Part shown: piece after piece, positions 1-10,568 of the stretch
Layout of the letters: each line of letters starts with the position of its first letter
Position numbering within the stretch: the first letter of the stretch is position 1
NCBI GenBank assembly: GCA_001641205.1
Contig: LSMX01000002.1
Coordinates: forward strand, 197,968-261,967
Length of the DNA stretch: 64,000 bases
Direction: 5' to 3'
Source: Mycoplasma sp. Bg1
Lineage (GTDB): Bacteria > Bacillota_I > Bacilli_A > Mycoplasmatales > Hepatoplasmataceae
Made by a program: the position numbers and the translations under genes
The notes under the pieces: model-generated
What the model was told of the DNA's origin: nothing
The model's database searches: none
The model's input: the letters and a program-made list of their open reading frames with translations, nothing else

Positions 1-1
1 A

Positions 2-730
2 AGCACATACCATATAAGCGTATTTCAAAATGATATTGCCCCAATAGTTCTAATGGTAGGAAGTCCAACAAGGGCAGAAGATTATGCACACAAACTTCTA
101 AAAAATCCTAAATTAGTTTGCAATATTCGTTTAATTAACATGTGGACTGGAACTTATAATGATAAACCAGTAACAATTACAAGTCATGGAATGGGATTTT
201 CTTCAATGGGGATTTATGCTCATGAACTTTTTAATTTTTTTGGAGTTGAAAAAATTATTCGGTTAGGAACATGTGCCACTTATAAAAAAGATATTAATAT
301 TGGTGAAATAATTATTGGAAATAATTATTTCACTTATTCAAAATTTGGAGAAGGCTATGAAGTTGATCCTGAAATAGGAATTGCTGCTAGTTATAATTTA
401 TTAAAAATTATTGATAATCAATTTAAAAAAGATAAACTTAAATATCATGTTGGAGGAATTTATTCTTCTGAATGATTTTATGCTCCTGCATTTAAAAATC
501 AAGGAGTGAAAACAGGCTCAATAATTGATAAAAAAATTCAAGAAAAAGAAATTATTGGAAAAGAAATGGAAAGCTATGTTTTACAATTAATTGCTAATTA
601 TTATAATAAGGAAGCAATTACAATAGCAACTGTTTTAACAAATATTACAACTAATAAATTTACTAAATCAGATGAATATGTTGATGTTTTGCCAATGGCA
701 AAAAGTGTTTTAAAAGCATTATTTGATTAA
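2..730 (+). CDS. deoD: Purine nucleoside phosphorylase DeoD, 5' end missing
   Basis: Phosphorolysis of purine (deoxy)nucleosides to base and (deoxy)ribose-1-phosphate, a cytosolic nucleoside-salvage step on which Mollicutes depend. The frame is open from the first bases of the window, so the start codon lies upstream. Visible family features are an N-terminal HIS..NDIAP..VLMVGSP stretch, the phosphate-binding RLGTCATYKKD loop and the nucleoside-binding EMESY motif followed by IATVLTN. The UGA at 473-475 is read as Trp. About 242 residues are visible, close to the full length of trimeric/hexameric DeoD. A strong hairpin terminator follows within 100 bases, so this is the end of its transcript. 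Confidence 0.93.
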
Positions 731-785
731 ATAATTAAATATTTATCAATTAATATTTAAAGTAAAATCAATTAATATTTAAATA

Positions 786-826
786 AAAAATAGAAGCATT
801 TTTAAAATAAATGCTTCTATTTTTTT
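786..826 (+). terminator. Rho-independent terminator after deoD
   Basis: Inverted repeat with arms TAGAAGCATTT and AAATGCTTCTA, extended by flanking A and T runs and followed by a T tract. It separates deoD from the MATE array. Confidence 0.85.
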
Positions 827-914
827 AATCAAAATTAAGTTTATTTTTAATATAAAATTGTTTTTTTTGAAGGAATCTTATCTTTAAAAAAATATGTCCT
901 TAAAAAACAAATGG

Positions 915-920
915 TATAAT
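915..920 (+). promoter_or_regulatory. Putative -10 box (TATAAT) of the first MATE gene
   Basis: TATAAT lies 26 bases before the ATG at 946. No convincing -35 box or Shine-Dalgarno is seen, so the transcript may have a very short leader. Confidence 0.4.
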
Positions 921-945
921 CTAAACAATATTAAATAATTAACAC

Positions 946-2751
946 ATGAAAATGCTAAAACAGAAGGACTTTGATCTAGGGAAAAGTAAGATCGTGGACC
1001 TTTTTCTTACTATCTGGGTCCCAACGCTAATTGCAGTACTTATTACTGGAACTTTTGTTGTTTTTGATGGAATTTTTATTACTCATGGTTTTCATGCAGG
1101 AAGTATTTTTGAAGAAAATAGTTTTATGGAGTGGGCAGGAGATAGCACAACAATAGAGGGCGAATATGCTGGTTATGGTGCTGTTGCGCTTGGCTATGCT
1201 GTTCCTTACACTTTACTTCTTGTTTCTGCTGGAATAATGGTTGGAGGAGCAATGAGCTATAATATTTCAAAAGCTCGTGCTGCAGAAGACAAAGTTAGAG
1301 AACAACAAATTATGGATGCCTTTTTACCAATTTGTATTATTGTGGGAATTGTTTTAATGATTGTTTTAATTCCTTTTGCTAAATTTTGAATCTGAATGGG
1401 TTCTGGCTTTCAACCAATTTTTATTAAAAACTGATTAAATAATCCTCTTTTTAATAGTGATTGAACACCTGATATATTGCTTAATCCAATCCCTTCAAAT
1501 ACAACAGATTTTGGACCTGGACTTGCAGGACACATTTTCCAACAAAGTTCATGATATCTACGAATTCAAGCTCTTGCAGCAATTCCTTATATTTATATGG
1601 TTGCTGTTCCCTATATTTTACGAGAAGAAGGAAAACCAAAAATCTCAATTTATGTAAATATAATTGCTCTTGGAGGAAATATTCTTTGAGATTTTATCCT
1701 AATTATTGTTTTAGGAATGAATCTTGTTGGTGCTGCTATTGCAACAATTATGGCCGAAAGTATGGGTGCACTTGCTTTTATGTATTATTTAAAAAATAAG
1801 GCAACCACTAAAATTAAAAGTACTAATTGGAAAATTGCTAAAGATGATATTGGAGGGATTGTAAAAAATGGTTCTTCTTATATGGGGATGCAATTATTAC
1901 AAATGGCAATCATTCTTTCGATGACTATGTCAATTGGTTTTGTTTTTTATAATGATCCAATAACTATAAGTCAATATAATTCTTCATTTCAAAACTATTT
2001 TAGTTTTTATACTTTAATTAATTTAATTGCTCTTGGAACAATTGTTTCAATAACGCCAATTATTAATTATAGTTATAACATCAAGAATAAAGAACGACTA
2101 AATGAATCTAAACTTCTTGGAAGACGAGTTCTTATTACTCTTTGTACACTTGCAACAATTTTAGTTTTATTTTTCCCAGTAATTATTTCTACTATGTTTA
2201 ATTCTCCTGATCCCTTTTTAGCACAACGAATAAGTCAAATTATGATTTTAGGATTTACAATGGGAAATATTATTATTTATGCTGGCCTATATTTTCAAGG
2301 ACTTGGTCAAGTTAAAAAAGCAAATATGTTAATTTTTACAAAACCTCTTTTAGTTTTTATCTTGGCAATTGTTATGGGATTAACCTTCAAACAATTTGAA
2401 GGTGTTCATCTTGTTTGAATAAATTCCCTTCTTCCATGAAATGAATCTCCCGATAATTGAGAAGCCATTGGTGTTCCAGTAGTTTGTCTGGCAATATTTT
2501 GAGTTATACCTATTGTCGATTTTATTTTGGGAACAGCAGGTTCAATTATGATGAATAGATCAATTAGACAAATTGAATTAGAATTTGCTCATGATGATTA
2601 TGTTGAACAAGAACTTGAAGAAGAACTTGAAGAAATTGTTGAGGATGTCTATGTTCCAATTGAAAAATTAAATAGAAAAGAAATTCGTAAAGCTAATAAA
2701 ATTAAAAAGAAACAAGCAGAAAAAAATATAAAAAAAATAAAAAGAGAATAA
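946..2751 (+). CDS. MATE family multidrug/toxin efflux transporter, copy 1
   Basis: About 601-residue polytopic membrane protein. The family is recognised by the N-terminal TIWVPTLIAVLITG helix, the FDGIFITHG segment matching the family's vDtifvG motif, a GGAMSYNISKA loop and the mid-protein GMNLVGAAIATIMAE segment; about 12 membrane helices are expected. MATE proteins export cations or drugs using Na+ or H+ gradients; the substrate is unknown here. In-frame UGA codons at conserved Trp positions split it if the standard code is used. The C terminus is a charged Glu/Lys-rich cytosolic tail of about 70 residues. The first codons are almost identical to the minus-strand copy at 13952-15586 and use UGG and GC-richer codons. 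The ATG at 946 was chosen; an ATG at 952 is possible. Confidence 0.85.
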
Positions 2752-2796
2752 TTAATTTTCTACCCTCATTAAAAAACAAAATTATTTTCTTTAAAA

Positions 2797-2802
2797 TATA
2801 AT
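2797..2802 (+). promoter_or_regulatory. Putative -10 box before MATE copy 2
   Basis: TATAAT inside the block CTTTAAAATATAATAT, which recurs before copy 3 (box at 4638-4643). Both leaders also carry the palindrome AATATTTTAATATT. This suggests each tandem copy has its own duplicated promoter. Confidence 0.45.
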
Positions 2803-2855
2803 ATATTTATAGAAAGAAAATAATATTTTAATATTGTTTAAAAATAGGAATAAAA

Positions 2856-4622
2856 ATGAAAATGCTAAAAGAAGGGGAATTTGATCTTGGAAAAAGCAAA
2901 ATCACAGATCTTTTTCTTACAATTTGAATACCAACATTAATTTCTCTAGTAATTACTGGAACTTTTATTGTAGTTGATTTAATTTTTATTACCCATGGAT
3001 TTAGTGCTAATTCAATTTTTGGAGAAGTTGGTTGAAATTGAACAAATGATACATATGGTTCTTATGGGTCAACAGCAATTGGTTATGCTATGCCTTTTGT
3101 TTTAATTATAATTTCAATAGGAGCAATGATCGGTGGGGCTTTTGGTTACAATTTATCAAAAGCTAAAGCTTCAAATGATCACCTAAGAGAACAAAGAGTT
3201 ATTAATTCTTTCTTTCCAGTTTGCATAATTAGTGGAATAATTTTAACTTTATTATTGTTTCCTTTTGCCAAATTTTGAATTTGAATGGGTTCTGGCTTTC
3301 AACCAATTTTTAAAGAAACATGATTCATAAATCCTCTTTTTAATAGTGAAGTTTGATCTAATGCAGAACCAAACATAAAAATTGCAGGGCATATTTTCCA
3401 ACAAAGCTCATGATATTTAAGAATTCAAGCATTAGGAGCAATTCCTTATATTGCCTTAATGGGTGCTCCATTTTTACTTAGGGAAGAGGGAAAACCAGTT
3501 GTTTCTATTTATATTAGCTCACTAGGATTTGTGATGAATATTTTTCTTGATTTTTTCCTTGTTATTATTCTTGGTTTAAATTTAATTGGTGCATCAATTG
3601 CAACAACTTTTACTGAAATTATCGGAACTTTAGCTTTTTTTTATTACTTAAAACATTATGCAAAAACAAGAGTTACTAAACTTGATTGAAAAACAGCAAA
3701 AGATGATTTTGGCCAAATTTGTAAAAATGGAACTTCTTATATGGGAACTGAGTTATTGCAAACAGTAATTTTACTTACTTTAACAATGTCCATTGGATTT
3801 GTTTTTTATGGACAATATGATGTCATTCTCTTCTATTCAGCTTGTTTTTCAAATTACTCAAGTATGTTTGCCTTTTTAAATATTATTGCCCTTGCAACTC
3901 TTCTCTCAGTTGTTCCACTAATTAATTACAGTTATAACATTAGAGATCATGAGCGATTAAAGGAAGCAAAAAAATTAGGTTTAAATGTTTTGATTTTAAT
4001 TTGTACTCTATGTACAATTCTTATGGTGGTTTTTCCTGTAATTATTACTACTGTTTTTGTTGCTCCAAATAATTGACTTTCTCAACGAATAACCCAAATT
4101 TTATTTCTCAGTTTTACTTTTGGAAATTTAATTCTTTTTGCTGGTCTTTATTTTCAAGGAATGGGTCAAGTAACAAAGGCTAATTTATTAATTTTTTCAA
4201 AACCACTTCTAGTTTTTATTCTTGCAATTACTATTGGCCTTACTGTTCAAGCAGAATTAGCTTGAAAAGATCCATTATTTAATTGAAACGCTTCTTATTA
4301 TAATGATGAAGGAATTGGTGGAGTTTATTTAGATAATGGTAAAGAAGTTACAATTGCTTTAGGGATTTTTTGAGTAGTTCCTTTTGTAGATATTCTAATT
4401 GGAATAATTGGAATTAGTTTAATGGAATGCTCACTTTATAAACATAAAAATGAAGAATTACCTAGAGATAGTCAATTATTTAAAAAAAGATTAAAACAAC
4501 TTAGAAAAAATTATGAAATTAAAAAGAAAATTTTAATTGAAAAAATAAAAACAAATTATCAACTATATCAAATAAGAGTAAAAGAGAATAATCAGTTACT
4601 TTTACTCTTATTGAAAACATAA
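2856..4622 (+). CDS. MATE family efflux transporter, copy 2
   Basis: 588 residues, paralogous to the copies on either side. It shows the N-terminal [16 protein letters not shown] helix, [36 protein letters not shown] and [14 protein letters not shown] motifs. In-frame UGAs encode Trp throughout. The last part, from the [12 protein letters not shown] stretch to the basic tail, is nearly identical in DNA to copy 3 (4367-4505 against 6206-6344), so the two arose by recent tandem duplication or are kept alike by gene conversion. Start ATG at 2856 begins ATGAAAATGCTAAAA like all four copies. Its final codons overlap a hairpin that looks like its own terminator. Confidence 0.85.
4573..4610 (+). terminator. 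Hairpin overlapping the 3' end of MATE copy 2
   Basis: Arms TAAGAGTAAAAG and CTTTTACTCTTA, 12 bp perfect, lie inside the last codons; the stop follows 12 bases later. The U tract is weak (TTATTG), so termination may be partial. Confidence 0.5.
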
Positions 4623-4686
4623 CAAATTTCTTTAAAATATAATATAAAAAAATAATATTTTAATATTACTTGAAATAAAAAGAAAA

Positions 4687-6471
4687 ATGAAAATGCTAAA
4701 GGAAAAAGATTTTGATCTTGGAAAAAACAAAATTACAGATCTTTTTTTTACAATCTGAATTCCAACATTAATTTCTCTAGTAATTACTGGAACTTTTATT
4801 GTAATTGATTTGGTTTTTATTACCCATGGATTTAGTGCTAATTCAATTTTTGGTGAGATTGGCTGAAACTGAACAAATGATACATATGGATCTTATGGAT
4901 CAACTGCAATTGCTTATGCTATGCCTTTTGTTTTGATTATATTTTCAGTAGGAGCAATGATTGGTGGTGCTTTTGGTTATAACTTATCAAAAGCAAAAGC
5001 TTCAAATGATCACATTAGAGAACAAAGAATTATTAATTCTTTTTTTCCAGTTTGTATTATAAGCGGAATAATTTTAACTTTAATTTTATTTCCTTTTGCA
5101 AAATTTTGAATTTGAATGGGTTCTGGCTTTCAACCAATTTTTAAAGAGACTTGATTCATAAACCCCCTTTTTAATAGTGATATTTGAGCAAAAAATCCTA
5201 TGAGTGAATTATCAATTGCAGGACATATTTTTCAACAAGGTGCTTGATATTTAAGAATTCAAGCTCTTGGAGCAATTCCTTATATTGCCTTAATGGGTGC
5301 TCCATTTTTACTAAGAGAAGAAGGCAAACCAATTGTTTGCATTTATATTAGTTTATTAGGATTTATACTTAATGTTCTTTTTGATTTTTTTCTTGTGATC
5401 ATTCTTGGTTTAAATTTAGTTGGTGCCTCAATTGCAACAACTTTTACTGAAATGATGGGAACCTTAGCTTTTTTTTATTATTTAAAACATCATGCAAAAA
5501 CAAAAATTACTAAATTAGATTTTAAAACAGCAAAGGAAGATCTTGGCCAAATTTGTAAAAATGGAACTTCTTATATGGGAACTGAACTACTTGAAACAGT
5601 AATTTTCCTTACCCTAACCATGTCTATTGGATTTGCTTTTTATGGACAATATGATGTCATTCTCTTCTATTCTGCCTCTTTTTCAAATTTTTCATGTATG
5701 TTTGACTTCTTAAACATTATTGCCCTTGCAACTATTCTTTCTATTGTCCCTTTAATTAATTACAGTTATAACATTAAAGATCGTGAGCGGTTAAAGGAAG
5801 CAAAAAAATTAGGATTAAATGTTTTAATTTTGATTTGTACTTTTTTTACAATTATTATGCTTGTTTTTCCTGTAATTATTACTACTATTTTTGTTGCTCC
5901 AAATGATTGACTTTCACAACGAATAACCCAAATTTTATTTCTTAGTTTTACTTTTGGAAATTTAATTCTCTTTGCTGGTTTATATTTTCAAGGAATTGGT
6001 CAAGTAACAAAAGCAAATTTATTAATTTTTTCAAAACCACTTCTAATTTTTATCCTTGCAATTATAATAGGAACTACTATTCAAGCAGAATTAGCTTGAA
6101 AAGACCCGTTATTTAATTGAAATGCTTCCTATCCTACCAATAGCGAAGGAGTGGGAGGAGTTTATTTAGATAATGGCAAGGAAGTTACAATTGCTTTAGG
6201 AATTTTTTGAGTAGTTCCTTTTGTAGATATTCTAATTGGAATAATTGGAATTAGTTTAATGGAATGCTCACTTTATAAACATAAAAATGAAAAATTCCCT
6301 AGAGATAGTCAATTATTTAAAAAAAGATTAAAACAACTTATAAAAAATTATGAAATTAAAAAACCATTTCTAAAAAAAGAAATAAAATTAAATTATCAAC
6401 TATATCAAGAAAAAGAAAAGAGATGAATTAATATTTCATCTCTTTTCTTTCGAGGTCTCTCTTTTTGATAA
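4687..6471 (+). CDS. MATE family efflux transporter, copy 3
   Basis: 594 residues; closest to copy 2 in sequence and in leader. The same motifs are present: [38 protein letters not shown] and [15 protein letters not shown] is read as Trp at many conserved sites. In the Mollicute code the first stop is TAA at 6469-6471, so the last 15 codons lie inside a strong terminator hairpin and the end overlaps the convergent smpB by 44 bases. A stop just before the hairpin would be more usual; the copy may have lost its stop when duplicated. Substrate unknown. The three plus-strand copies run in the same direction with gaps of 104 and 64 bases. Confidence 0.83.
6412..6450. terminator. Bidirectional terminator between MATE copy 3 and smpB
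   Basis: Perfect 16-bp stem AAAGAAAAGAGATGAA / TTCATCTCTTTTCTTT with a 7-base loop; T-rich on both strands. It overlaps the coding ends of both convergent genes. Confidence 0.8.
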
Positions 6472-6865
6472 TTTCTCGTTTATCATATTTCTTTTTCCCT
6501 CTTGCAGTTGCTATTTCAATTTTTATAATTCCATGATGGTTAATATAAAGAATTGTTGGAACAACTGTTAAGCGCTCAAGGTTAACAGCATTTCAAATTT
6601 TTTTAATCTCTCTTTTATGTAAAAGTAATTGACGGGTACGAGTTTCATCATGACTACCCATAGTTTGATATTCATACTTTTTAATGGTTCCATTTAACCA
6701 TTGTAAACTTCCCTTATCATCAAAAACAATATATGATCCACTTAAATCAACATCTCCACACTTAATTGATTTAACTTCACTTCCAAGAAGTGAAATTCCT
6801 GCTTCAAAAGTATCTTTAAGTTCATAATCAAATCTTGCTCGTCGGTTTTTAGCAACAATTTTCAC
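6428..6865 (-). CDS. smpB: SsrA-binding protein SmpB
   Basis: 145 residues, normal length. SmpB binds tmRNA and places it in the ribosomal A site to rescue stalled ribosomes. Family signatures are [15 protein letters not shown] at the start, [24 protein letters not shown] and the basic C-terminal [11 protein letters not shown] tail. Codon 91 is UGA (Trp). The start is GTG, overlapping the last base of the rnr TAG stop (TAGTG), with a GGAGG ribosome-binding site about 9 bases upstream inside rnr. This is the common Gram-positive pairing of rnr and smpB; translation is probably coupled. Confidence 0.96.
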
Positions 6866-8946
6866 TAGATTACCTCCATGTTAACAACACCCCTAATGGT
6901 GTCAACAGTAATAATCTTAATTTGTACATCTTGGCCAAGTCCAAAACTTTTAGTATTTTTTTTACCAATAATTGCTCTTTTTTCTTCATCATATTGATAT
7001 TCATCATCAGTCATTGTCTCAAGTCTTACAAGTCCCTGCGTAAAATTATCAAGTTCTACAAAAAAACCAAAAGCAGTTACAGAAACAATAATTCCCTTAA
7101 ATTCTTTTCCTATTTGTTTTTCCATAAATCGAGCTTTTTTAATATCTGCAAGTTTTCTTTCTGCAACCATTCCCTCTTTTTCTTTTTGACTAGTTTCAAG
7201 AGCAAGTGGGGTTAAATAAGAAAGTTCCATTTCAATTTGTTGATTATCTGGTAATTTACCATCAGCAATAATTCATTTTTTAAGTAAACGGTGCACAATT
7301 AAATCAGGATATCTTCGTATTGGACTAGTAAAATGTAAATAATCATCTAATCCAAGAGCATAATGCCCTTGATTAAATTCATGATATTTTGCTTTTTCCA
7401 TTGATTGAATGGTATATCTTTTTATAATATTTCCATATTCTTTATCATCAATTCGGTGAACTAAATCAGCAATGTCTTTTGAAGTAATGGCTTCATAAGG
7501 TTTATCAATTGCTTCCCCAAAAGTTCTAAGTAAGAAAAGAAAATCTTTTATTTTTTCTTCAGTAGGCTTTCCATGAACTCTAAAAAGTCCTGGAAGGTTA
7601 TTTTTACTAAAGGCTTTTGCAACTGTTTCATTTGTTATTACCATTAAATCTTCAATCATTTTTTCTGCAGGAGTTTGAAATTTAGGAGTTAAGGCAGTTG
7701 GTTCACCCTTTTCATCTAGTTTAATTTGAATTTCAGGAAGAACAAAATCAATCATTCCTTTTTCAATTTTTACTTTACGCATAATCTCTGCAAGTTTTTT
7801 GGCATTAATAAGCATCTCTGAAAGTTTTTTATCATCTCTTAAAAATTTAATTTTATTAGTATAAAGTTGATCAACTTCATCATAAGTTAATCGATATTTT
7901 GATTTAATTTGGGAATTAAAAATTTTAGAATTTACAACTTTACCTTGAGGATTAATTTCCATTTCACAAGTCATTGTTAATTTTTTTGTATCAGGATTTA
8001 AGGAACATAAATCATTTGATAGTGCTTCTGGAAGCATTGGAAGAACATGATTAATAAGATAAACTGAAGTTCCACGGTCTTCTGCCTCATAATCAAGTTT
8101 AGAATCCTTTTCAACATAATGACTTACATCAGCAATATGCACTCCCAATTTATAATTACCATTTGCTAATTTTTCAACATCAATTGCATCATCCAAATCT
8201 TTTGAACTAATTCCATCGATTGTAACAATTATTTTTGAACTTAAATCAGTTCTTTTTCCTGGCAATTTATCTTTTACTTTTTCAATTTCTTTTAAAATAT
8301 CTTCAGAAAAATTAAGACTCATATTATTTTTATAAGTTACAATTAATCAATCAATTGTAGCATCATTTTCATTTCCAATTACATCATTTAAACTTAAATA
8401 AATAACTAAATCTCTAATATCTTTAAAGGTTGTAGAAATTACATCTCCTTCATGGAGATTATCAAAATTTTCTAATGTATAACTATATTTTGTTTCTAAA
8501 TCATCTGGAATAAATTGTTTTTCACCTTCAATTATTCGAATACGACCAACAATATTGTTTCCATTTCGTTTCATTACCCGAAGAACTTTTCCAGCTCGAC
8601 GGTCATCTTTTTGATCAGGAAATTTAGGAAATAATTTAATTTTTACGGTGTCTCCTTCAAGAGCATTTAAAGTAAATTTTCCAGGAATAAAAACAGTTAG
8701 ATTATCATTTTCTACAAAACCAAATTCTTTTCTTGTTGAACGATAAATACCAATTTCTGTTTCTTCATCTTTTAAATGGTATTTATCAGTTTTTCTTGAA
8801 TGATAAATTTTGTTATCATGTCTTAAATTTGTTAATGCTTCATCTAGCTGTTTTGATTGCTGAAAACCTCTAAGTTTTAATTCTGTTCTTAAATCTCTAA
8901 AGGTAGTCGGATTTTTTTTAATAATTTCTAAAATTTTTTGTTCCAT
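6865..8946 (-). CDS. rnr: Ribonuclease R
   Basis: 693 residues. Processive 3'-5' exoribonuclease that degrades structured RNA, including defective mRNAs freed by tmRNA/SmpB. Order: an N-terminal winged-helix region (about residues 1-60), cold-shock-like domains (about 70-220), the RNB catalytic domain with the Mg2+-binding aspartates in IDGISSKDLDDAID, a catalytic-domain end with SPIRRYPDLIVHR, and a C-terminal S1 domain (GIIVSVTAFGFFVELD). UGA codons are Trp. In Mollicutes RNase R is usually the main 3'-5' exoribonuclease. It sits between secG (37-base gap) and smpB (1-base overlap) in the near-origin operon. Confidence 0.95.
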
Positions 8947-8983
8947 TATTTTTTACTAATTTCTAACATTGTTAATGTTTATT

Positions 8984-9232
8984 CTACATTGGTGCTGGTC
9001 CAACACCAACTATCATCATGGCAAAGGCAATAAGGAAAAAGAGAATAACTAAAATTCAAGTTGCAATGTGTAATCACCTATCAATTCCTCTTTTTTTAGT
9101 ATTTTCAAAAAGTGAAATATCTTTTGTTCCTACAATTGATGAACCAAGTGATTTCACCTTTCCTGATTGAATATAAATAATAATAATTAAAATGACTCCA
9201 ATAATTACTAAAATTGAAAGTAATGCAATCAT
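8984..9232 (-). CDS. secG: Protein translocase subunit SecG
   Basis: 82-residue protein with two hydrophobic helices (about residues 2-20 and 56-76) joined by a loop containing the QSGK and GSSIVGTKD motifs typical of SecG, plus a FENTKKRGIDRWLHI stretch. SecG assists SecYEG-dependent export across the membrane. The ATG overlaps the dnaB stop by one base (TAATG), so translation is likely coupled to dnaB. Trp is written both as UGA and UGG-type positions in this short gene. Confidence 0.88.
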
Positions 9233-10566
9233 TAATTTTCCTCCTCTTTATTAATTATAGAGGAGGTGACTTTTCCAAAGGCCATATTAATTTTTAAATT
9301 TGCAACTCCTGTTGGTCCATTTCGATGTTTTGAAATAATTACATCTAAATCATGAACTTCTGAAGAGGGCATATCTTCTTTTTCTTTATAATAAGCTTCT
9401 CGATAAAGAAACATAATTACATCAGCATCTTGTTCAATTGCTCCTGATTCTCTAATGTCTGACATCTGTGGTTTTTTATTTTCTCTTTGTTCTACCCTTC
9501 TAGATAGCTGAGAAAGAGCAATTATTGGTAATTTTAATTCTCTTGCAAGAGCTTTTAAAGTTCTTGAAATTTCTGTAACTGCAAGTTGCCGATTTTCACG
9601 ATTAGAATCAATTTCAATAAGTTGTAAATAATCAATAATAATTAAATCAAGTGGGCTTATTGAATGAAGTTTTTTAGCTTTTCAGACAAGTTCATTTAAC
9701 CTTGCCCCTGGAGTATCATCAATTCACAAATGAAGTTTTTTAATATTATCCAATGCAACTTCTAAACGCAATTGTTGATCATTTGAAAGATATTGAATAT
9801 TTTGTAAATTATTTAATTTAATTAAAGAATCGGTTGCAACTAATCTTTGAATTAATTGTTCAGAAGGCATTTCAATTGAATAAAAAGCGACATTTTTATC
9901 TCGAGAGACATTTTTAGCAAATTCTAAAGCAAAAGCAGTTTTTCCCATTGCTGGTCTTGCTGCAACAATTACAAAGTCACCTTCTTTTAATCCTCCTAAT
10001 TTTTCATCAAGTTGAGGAAGTCCTGATTTAATTCCTTCTACATATCCAAATTTTTTAATATTTTCTAATTTTGAATTAAAATCATTTGTTAATTTAAGAA
10101 TAGAACTAAAATCTTTTAATTTTCGATCTTTTGTAACAGCAAAAATTTGGGATTCAATATCTTCAATTAAAGTTTGGACTGGTTGTTCTTTTGAAACCAC
10201 AGTTTCCATTGCTTCTTTTAAAGTCGCTTCCAAAATTCTTGCTTGAGCTTTATCTTTTATAACATTAATATACTCTTCTAAATTAGTGGGAATTCCTGCT
10301 TGCATCATTAGTTCGGCCAAGTAGGTCATTCACTCTTCTTTTTCTTTAATGTCTGAAATACTAACAAGATAATTTGCTAAAATAATTGGATCTGTTGTTT
10401 GTTGTAGTTGATAAACTTTTTGTAAACAATCAAAGACTAATTTATTTTTTGTAATATAAAAATCATCAACTTTAAGAGATTCTTTTGACTTAAAAAAAAG
10501 TTTAGGTTCTTTTAAAAATAAGCCTAATAGAGCATTTTCTGCTTCTTGAGAATAAAGTTTAATCAT
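9232..10566 (-). CDS. dnaB: Replicative DNA helicase DnaB (DnaC in Bacillus)
   Basis: 444 residues. Hexameric helicase that unwinds DNA at the replication fork. The N-terminal helical domain (SQEAENALLGLFLKEP at the start) is followed by a RecA-like domain with Walker A RPAMGKTAFA near residue 212 and a C-terminal SDIRESGAIEQDADVIMFLYR segment, the family's arginine-finger and H4 region. UGA Trp codons include one at 10330-10332. It starts 2 bases after the gdpP stop; in Firmicutes rplI normally lies between these genes and is missing here. Confidence 0.96.
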
Positions 10567-10568
10567 AA

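Noticed and set aside
946..2751. Short frames split at TGA, here and in most long genes, that could suggest many pseudogenes
   Set aside because: UGA falls at conserved Trp positions in LacB, LacZ, RNase R, SmpB and others, so the organism uses the Mollicute code (table 4). The genes are intact when read that way.
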